Of a stretch of 64,000 bases of DNA, positions 59,946 through 64,000 are shown piece after piece. A program made the position numbers and the translations under genes. Location: NCBI RefSeq assembly GCF_003284925.1, contig NZ_QMEX01000007.1:23971-87970 (forward strand), in the 5' to 3' direction. Positions within the stretch are counted from its first letter, which is position 1, and every line of letters starts with the position of its first letter. This DNA comes from Mycolicibacter senuensis. GTDB taxonomy: Bacteria > Actinomycetota > Actinomycetes > Mycobacteriales > Mycobacteriaceae. The notes under the pieces were generated by a model. The model did not search any database, had not been told where the DNA came from, and worked only from the letters and a program-made list of their open reading frames with translations.

Positions 59946-61584
59946 GCGCCCGCCGGCGCAGGTCGTTCTTCAGCACCTTCATGCTGGCGTTGCGGGGCAG
60001 CTCAGGGACGAGGAACACCCGTCGCGGGCATTTGAAGTTGGCAATGCGGGTGGCGGCCCACGCCCGGAACCCGTCGGCGGACAGCGCGCTGCCTGGCCGC
60101 GGCACCACGAAGGCCACCGCGACCTCGCCGAGCCGCCGATCGGGAGCTCCGACCACGGCGATGCAATCGACGTCAGGATGCTGGCCGAGGATCCGTTCGA
60201 CCTCGGCCGGATAGACGTTGAAACCCCCCACGATGATCACGTCCTTCTTGCGGTCGGTGATGCGGATGTAGCCCTCCTCGTCTCGGACGGCGATGTCGCC
60301 GGTATGCAGCCAGCCGTCAGCAGAGATGGCCGCCGCGGTCTGCTGCGGGTCTTCCCAGTAGCCGCGCATCACGTTGTAACCGCGGCAGAGCAACTCTCCA
60401 GGCACCCCGGCGCCGACGTCGCGGCCGCTGTCGTCGACGATGCGCACCTCGACTCCCCAGGCCGGGCGGCCCACCGTGGTGGTTATGGCCTCGATCGAGT
60501 CGATCAAGGGATAGGTCGTGGTCACCAGTGACGTCGCTTCGGTGAGCCCGTACGCGGTGTGGGTGATCCGCGCACCCAGTTCCTCGCGCATCCGCAGGAC
60601 CAGCTCGGGGGAGACCGAAGCGGCCGAGGCCATCGTCACCCGAATGCTGGACAAGTCGTGCTCGCCGCGCTCGGGGGCATCGAGGATGCCCTGGAACAGC
60701 GCAGGCGGACCCAGCAGGATGGAGATTCGTTCCCGTTCGATGATGTCGAGAACCTCATCGACGGAGAACACCGCGAGCGGCAGCGCCGTGACACCGTGGA
60801 CGATGCACGCCATCCATCCCGCCTTGTATCCGAACGTGTGGAAGAACGGCGGGATGATCAAGTACCGGTCGCCGGCGCGGAAGTCCATCACCTGGGCCAG
60901 CCAGCCGTGCGCGCGCAGCGACTGTCCGTGCGTGAGCATGACGCCCTTGGGATGGCCGGTGGTGCCGGAGGTGAACATGATGTCGGAGAGATCATCGGCG
61001 CTCAGGGCGTCGATGGCGGTGATCGCCGCCTCGGGCGATACCCGCTGCCCGGCAGCCAGGAATGCGTCCCACGACAACTGGCCCTCGGCGGCGTCACCAG
61101 AGGCCACGACGATCCGCCCCGGCCTCAGCACCGGCAAATCGGGGTCGGCGGCCTGAAGCATCCCGATGTAGTCGGCGTCGAGGAAATCGGTGACCACGAC
61201 AAGAGCCGTGGCGCCGCTCTTGCGCAGCACGTAGGCGGCCTCGTCACCCTTGAACCGGGTGTTGACCGGGACCAGCACGCCGCCGGCACCCTGGATTCCC
61301 AGCGCCGCCAGGACCCAGCGCGCACTGTTGGGAGCCCACAACGCGACCCGGTCGCCCGGGGCGACCCCGAGGGCCATCATGGCCCGCACACAAGCCAGCA
61401 TCGCCTCTTCGAGCTGACGGAACGTCAGCCGGTTCGTCGCGTCGATGACCGCGTCGCGATCACCGAACCGGCGCGCGCTCACCCGGACCGCGTTCGGAAT
61501 GCTGACCAGGTGCTCGTCGTAGCGAATGCGCAGCTGCTCGGGAACGCCGTCCCAACTCGCCGACGAACCCTCCGGTCCGGCCAT
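59893..61584 (-). CDS. AMP-dependent acyl-CoA synthetase, FadD3-like
   Basis: A 563-aa ANL-superfamily ligase with F-T-S-G-T-T-G-H-P-K-G-V near residue 203, T-A-Y-G-L-T-E-A near 343, T-G-D-I near 430, G-G-F-N-V-Y-P-A-E-V-E near 455 and the catalytic Lys in N-A-S-M-K-V-L near 540. The F-F-H-T-F-G-Y-K-A-G-W block and overall pattern resemble FadD3, the ligase for the indane-dione propionate left after sterol A/B-ring degradation. It is longer at the N-terminus than FadD3 (about 500 aa). GGGGAG six bases upstream supports ATG 61584. It is divergent from the crotonase at 61712. Confidence 0.9.
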   Translation of the reverse strand: MAGPEGSSASWDGVPEQLRIRYDEHLVSIPNAVRVSARRFGDRDAVIDATNRLTFRQLEEAMLACVRAMMALGVAPGDRVALWAPNSARWVLAALGIQGAGGVLVPVNTRFKGDEAAYVLRKSGATALVVVTDFLDADYIGMLQAADPDLPVLRPGRIVVASGDAAEGQLSWDAFLAAGQRVSPEAAITAIDALSADDLSDIMFTSGTTGHPKGVMLTHGQSLRAHGWLAQVMDFRAGDRYLIIPPFFHTFGYKAGWMACIVHGVTALPLAVFSVDEVLDIIERERISILLGPPALFQGILDAPERGEHDLSSIRVTMASAASVSPELVLRMREELGARITHTAYGLTEATSLVTTTYPLIDSIEAITTTVGRPAWGVEVRIVDDSGRDVGAGVPGELLCRGYNVMRGYWEDPQQTAAAISADGWLHTGDIAVRDEEGYIRITDRKKDVIIVGGFNVYPAEVERILGQHPDVDCIAVVGAPDRRLGEVAVAFVVPRPGSALSADGFRAWAATRIANFKCPRRVFLVPELPRNASMKVLKNDLRRRALSAGTCPADGVQRPAPR

Positions 61585-61644
61585 CTGCGCTCCCCGTCGT
61601 CGCGCCCACAGACGCACCGTTCTCGCGGCCCTGGACAGCATATA

Positions 61645-61658
61645 TTTAAACAATTAAA
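61645..61658. promoter_or_regulatory. Divergent promoter element TTTAA-ACAA-TTAAA
   Basis: Perfect 5-bp arms flank ACAA in an AT-rich patch (61640-61665) between the FadD3-like ligase (-) and a crotonase gene (+). The position suits a shared operator for both directions. It does not match the 25-bp palindrome or the ATATnATAGAAnTAT core. Confidence 0.42.
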
Positions 61659-61711
61659 CTAAAATGGTCTTTCTAGTGCAAAGATTCTCTCTGGTGAGGA
61701 GCAAGTCGACG

Positions 61712-62539
61712 GTGACCAGCAATGTCCTTGTGACCCAAGACGTCATCGACGGTGTGGCGATCGTGACCTGGAATCGGCCGGAGCGCAACAACGCCTGGTC
61801 GATTCCGATGGAGGTCGAGTACTTCCGGCTGTTGACCGAGGCGGCGGCCAACCCCGACATCCGGGTCATCGTCGTCACCGGGGCAGGAAAGAGTTTCTGT
61901 CCCGGCATGGATTCACACACGCTCGCCGAGCAGCGCAATGGCGAATCGATGACCGAACCGCATCTGCGGCAACCGATGACGCTGCCGCGTTCGATTCCCA
62001 AGCCGATCATCGCGGCGATCAACGGGGCGTGCGCCGGCCTGGGCCTGGTCGCGGCGATGAATTGCGATCTGCGGTTCGCCTCGTCGGCAGCGAAGATCAC
62101 CACGTCCTTCGCCCACCGCGGCATCATGGCCGAACACGGCCTGGCGTGGTCGCTGCCCCGGGTGACGGGCACCTCGAAGGCTCTGGACTTGCTGTTTTCG
62201 GCGCGGGTGGTGCGCGGTGAGGAGGCGCTGTCGTTGGGCATCGTCGACCGGATCTTCGAACCCGAGGAACTGATGGACAAGACCCTGGAGTACGCCCGCG
62301 ACCTGGCGGCGCATTCGTCTCCGACCGCGATGGGCATCATGAAGCGGCAGGTCTATCAGGCCGAGGGCGGAACCTACGAGGACGCGCGGACGCTGGCCAT
62401 CCGCTACTGGCTCGACGTGTTGCGCGACCACGGTGACTTCAAGGAAGGCGTGAGCAGCTTCCTGGAGAAGCGGGCCCCCGCGTTCGCGCCCTGGGATCCC
62501 TCCACAACGTCGGAGCCCGCGCCGCTGCCGACGGACTAA
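61712..62539 (+). CDS. Crotonase-fold protein (enoyl-CoA hydratase family)
   Basis: A crotonase-superfamily protein, 275 aa from GTG 61712 (ATG 61664 is an alternative that would add 16 residues). It has F-C-P-G-M-D-S near residue 62 and G-A-C-A-G-L-G-L-V near 110. The Glu144 position is Val. The next loop reads A-H-R-G-I-M-A-E-H-G-L-A-W, where a Glu follows a few residues later than in hydratase, a variant seen in several actinobacterial members. The C-terminus is intact. It is divergent from the FadD3-like ligase and may act on its product. Confidence 0.87.
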   Translation: MTSNVLVTQDVIDGVAIVTWNRPERNNAWSIPMEVEYFRLLTEAAANPDIRVIVVTGAGKSFCPGMDSHTLAEQRNGESMTEPHLRQPMTLPRSIPKPIIAAINGACAGLGLVAAMNCDLRFASSAAKITTSFAHRGIMAEHGLAWSLPRVTGTSKALDLLFSARVVRGEEALSLGIVDRIFEPEELMDKTLEYARDLAAHSSPTAMGIMKRQVYQAEGGTYEDARTLAIRYWLDVLRDHGDFKEGVSSFLEKRAPAFAPWDPSTTSEPAPLPTD

Positions 62540-62668
62540 TGTGTCTCAGGGAAATTTCGCCCGAACCCATTTGGTTGACGCGATCGCCATGACGAAGCTC
62601 GAACGGACCTTTCGGCCCCACGAGAACGGAACTCATTTCCACCGCCCTACTCCTACGGCGGGTCGGCG

Positions 62669-63865
62669 ATGAGGCTCCGCCTTGAACAGGAACTCGAGGA
62701 CTTCCGTGACGCGATTGCGGGGCAAGCGGCGCGAACCGTGGCACCGCTGGCCGAAGAGGTCGATCGTGTGCAGTCGTTCTCAGCCGGATTGTGGGCTGCG
62801 GTCCGCGATTTGGGCCTGATCAGACTGCCGTTCGGCACCGAGTACGGTGGCGAGGGAGGCACCGTCCGCGCGTATACCGTGGCCAGCTGCGAGGTCGCCC
62901 GGCACTGTGCCGTGGCGGCCCTCTACCCGGGAACCACGATCCAGGTTGCGATGAGCATCCTTGCGCACGGCACGCCGAACCAGATCGAGCGCTTCGTCCC
63001 GACGATCGTCGCAGGCGACGCGCCCGCTGCTTGGGCTTTCACCGAGCCCGCGACCGGCTCCGATCCCCGCCAGATCACGACCCGGGCGATCCGGCACGGC
63101 GATGACTGGATTCTTTCCGGCTCAAAGCAGTTCATCTCCTTTTCAGGTCAAGCCCGCGTCGCGTTGGTCTTTGCCCGGACCTCTGACACCGCACTTGGCG
63201 CATTCTTGGTCGACACCTCCGCTGCCGGCTGGACGACGGGCCCACCCAGCAAGGTCCTGTCCATGGGAGGCACAGAGGCACGCCCGGTCACACTCGACGA
63301 GGTCGCAGTACCCGGCGACCACCTGATCGGCGGCATCGACGCCGGGTTCGACGTGATGGTCGCGGGCGAGGCGTTCGGCAAGGTTCGCGCCGCCGCGATC
63401 TGTGTCGGGATCGCCAGGCACGCGCTCGAGGAGGCCACCCGCTACGCGTTGACACGGGAACATCGCGGTGCCCCGATCGGTCGCAAATTTCCCACCCTGC
63501 AAGCTCTGCTCGGATCTGCTGCGGCCGGCACCCTTGGCGCCGAGGCCCTCGTGCTCAGCTGCGCCGACTTGGTCGACCGCGGCGAATCAATTGCGGCGGA
63601 GGCTGCGTCCGCGCGACTGGTGGCGGGGCGCGCCGCACGGGAAGCGGCGAACGCGGCGATGCATGTCTGCGGCGCATATGGGGTGACCCGCGACCTGAGC
63701 GCGGAACGCCTCTACCGCGAGGCGATCTTTTTTGATGTTGCACAAGGTGTATCGGAAATTCAGCAGATCATCGTGGCGCGTGAACTGCTAGCGGATGTAA
63801 CGCGGCGCAGCACGTCGCCGCGCAGTTCTGCGGTCATCGCGCAGGGAAACCGTGATGTCGACTGA
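62669..63865 (+). CDS. Acyl-CoA dehydrogenase
   Basis: A 398-aa ACAD with F-T-E-P-A-T-G-S-D-P near residue 120, G-S-K-Q-F-I-S-F, M-G-G-T-E-A-R near 200 and a C-terminal C-G-A-Y-G-V-T-R-D-L block near 335 followed by Q-G-V-S-E-I-Q-Q-I-I. The F-T-E-P and the altered Y-G motif set it apart from the other ten ACADs. ATG 62669 lies in weak ribosome-site context (CGGGTCGGCG). Its stop overlaps the start of the car-like gene by 11 bases, so the two are co-translated. Confidence 0.9.
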   Translation: MRLRLEQELEDFRDAIAGQAARTVAPLAEEVDRVQSFSAGLWAAVRDLGLIRLPFGTEYGGEGGTVRAYTVASCEVARHCAVAALYPGTTIQVAMSILAHGTPNQIERFVPTIVAGDAPAAWAFTEPATGSDPRQITTRAIRHGDDWILSGSKQFISFSGQARVALVFARTSDTALGAFLVDTSAAGWTTGPPSKVLSMGGTEARPVTLDEVAVPGDHLIGGIDAGFDVMVAGEAFGKVRAAAICVGIARHALEEATRYALTREHRGAPIGRKFPTLQALLGSAAAGTLGAEALVLSCADLVDRGESIAAEAASARLVAGRAAREAANAAMHVCGAYGVTRDLSAERLYREAIFFDVAQGVSEIQQIIVARELLADVTRRSTSPRSSAVIAQGNRDVD

Positions 63866-64000
63866 ATCTCGTAATGAGCGGCTCGCGCGCAGCGTTTCCG
63901 ATTTGTACGCCACCGACCAGCGGCTCCCGCAGATTGTGTGACTCGTCAAGGAGTGCTATGCGGACCGGTCGGAGCTCGGGCAGCGCGGTGTCGAGTTCGT
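63855..64000 (+). pseudogene. car: Carboxylic acid reductase 5' end with in-frame TGA (cut by window edge)
   Basis: From ATG 63855 the frame begins M-S-T-E-S-R-N-E-R-L and runs to R-L-P-Q-I-V, where TGA (63939-63941) interrupts it. The same frame continues L-V-K-E-C-Y-A-D-R-S-E-L-G-Q-R-G-V-E-F to the window end. Both pieces resemble the N-terminus of mycobacterial carboxylic acid reductase, a roughly 1170-aa adenylation-PCP-reductase enzyme; there the TGA position is usually Arg, so CGA to TGA is a simple explanation. About 30 residues before R-L-P-Q-I-V also seem absent. A sequencing error or true nonsense mutation are both possible. Confidence 0.65.

Noticed and set aside
63958..64000. ATG after AAGGAG as a new gene start downstream of the car TGA
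   Set aside because: The spacing is good, but it is in another frame from the car-like sequence and gives no recognisable protein before the window ends.

Overview
The window is high-GC DNA with frequent GTG starts. It carries eleven acyl-CoA dehydrogenase (ACAD) genes, two F420-type luciferase-like oxidoreductases, three cytochrome P450s, tandem-TetR regulators and the start of a carboxylic acid reductase. This mix points to an actinobacterium of the Mycobacteriaceae/Nocardiaceae, most likely an environmental Mycolicibacterium-like species. No rRNA, tRNA, CRISPR array, transposase or phage gene was seen. Almost the whole window is one catabolic island for cyclic or branched carboxylic acids handled as CoA esters.

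Layout. 0-4.7 kb (+): a tightly overlapping operon of amidohydrolase, small coiled-coil protein, ACAD, class I CoA-transferase and short-chain dehydrogenase (SDR). 4.8-7.1 kb (-): two SDRs and a SnoaL-like protein. 7.5-9.1 kb: a 39-codon ORF coupled to an atypical crotonase, then an isochorismatase-fold protein without its catalytic residues. 9.3-13.1 kb (+): tandem-TetR regulator, 3Fe-4S ferredoxin, P450, and an SDR lacking Tyr/Lys. 13.1-17.7 kb (-): aldehyde dehydrogenase, CaiB-type CoA-transferase, VOC protein, SnoaL protein, FMN split-barrel protein. 17.8-23.7 kb (+): an ACAD pair, a third ACAD, a GntR regulator and two hot-dog proteins. 23.7-29.1 kb (-): a second, paralogous ACAD pair, a NifU-UGSC fusion, its partner protein and a CaiB homologue. 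29.2-38.3 kb (+): P450, SDR, TIM-barrel protein, F420 oxidoreductase, crotonase, AMP-ligase, TetR, esterase, amidohydrolase. 38.4-49 kb: second tandem-TetR, third P450, an alpha-methylacyl-CoA racemase homologue, two more GntR regulators, and a beta-oxidation block. 49.1-64 kb: CaiB transferases, ACADs, thiolase, BadH-like SDR with a canonical hydratase, F420 oxidoreductase, FadD3-like ligase, and car interrupted by an in-frame TGA.

How it may work together (inference). P450s, amidohydrolases, the VOC protein and F420 enzymes would oxidise or open a cyclic or terpenoid-like substrate. AMP-ligases and CoA-transferases would make CoA esters. The racemase homologue would fix alpha-methyl stereochemistry, and ACADs, crotonases, SDRs and thiolase would shorten or open the chain. 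Repeated modules (two ACAD pairs, two related P450s, two crotonase plus AMP-ligase modules, two tandem-TetRs, three GntRs) suggest growth by duplication.

Regulation. Three promoter elements recur at gene starts: a near-perfect 25-bp palindrome (three copies, 26.8-33.1 kb), a 19-bp element before 37.1 and 39.9 kb, and an AT-rich motif near 42.3, 46.6 and 55.2 kb. They probably mark regulons of the TetR and GntR proteins encoded here.
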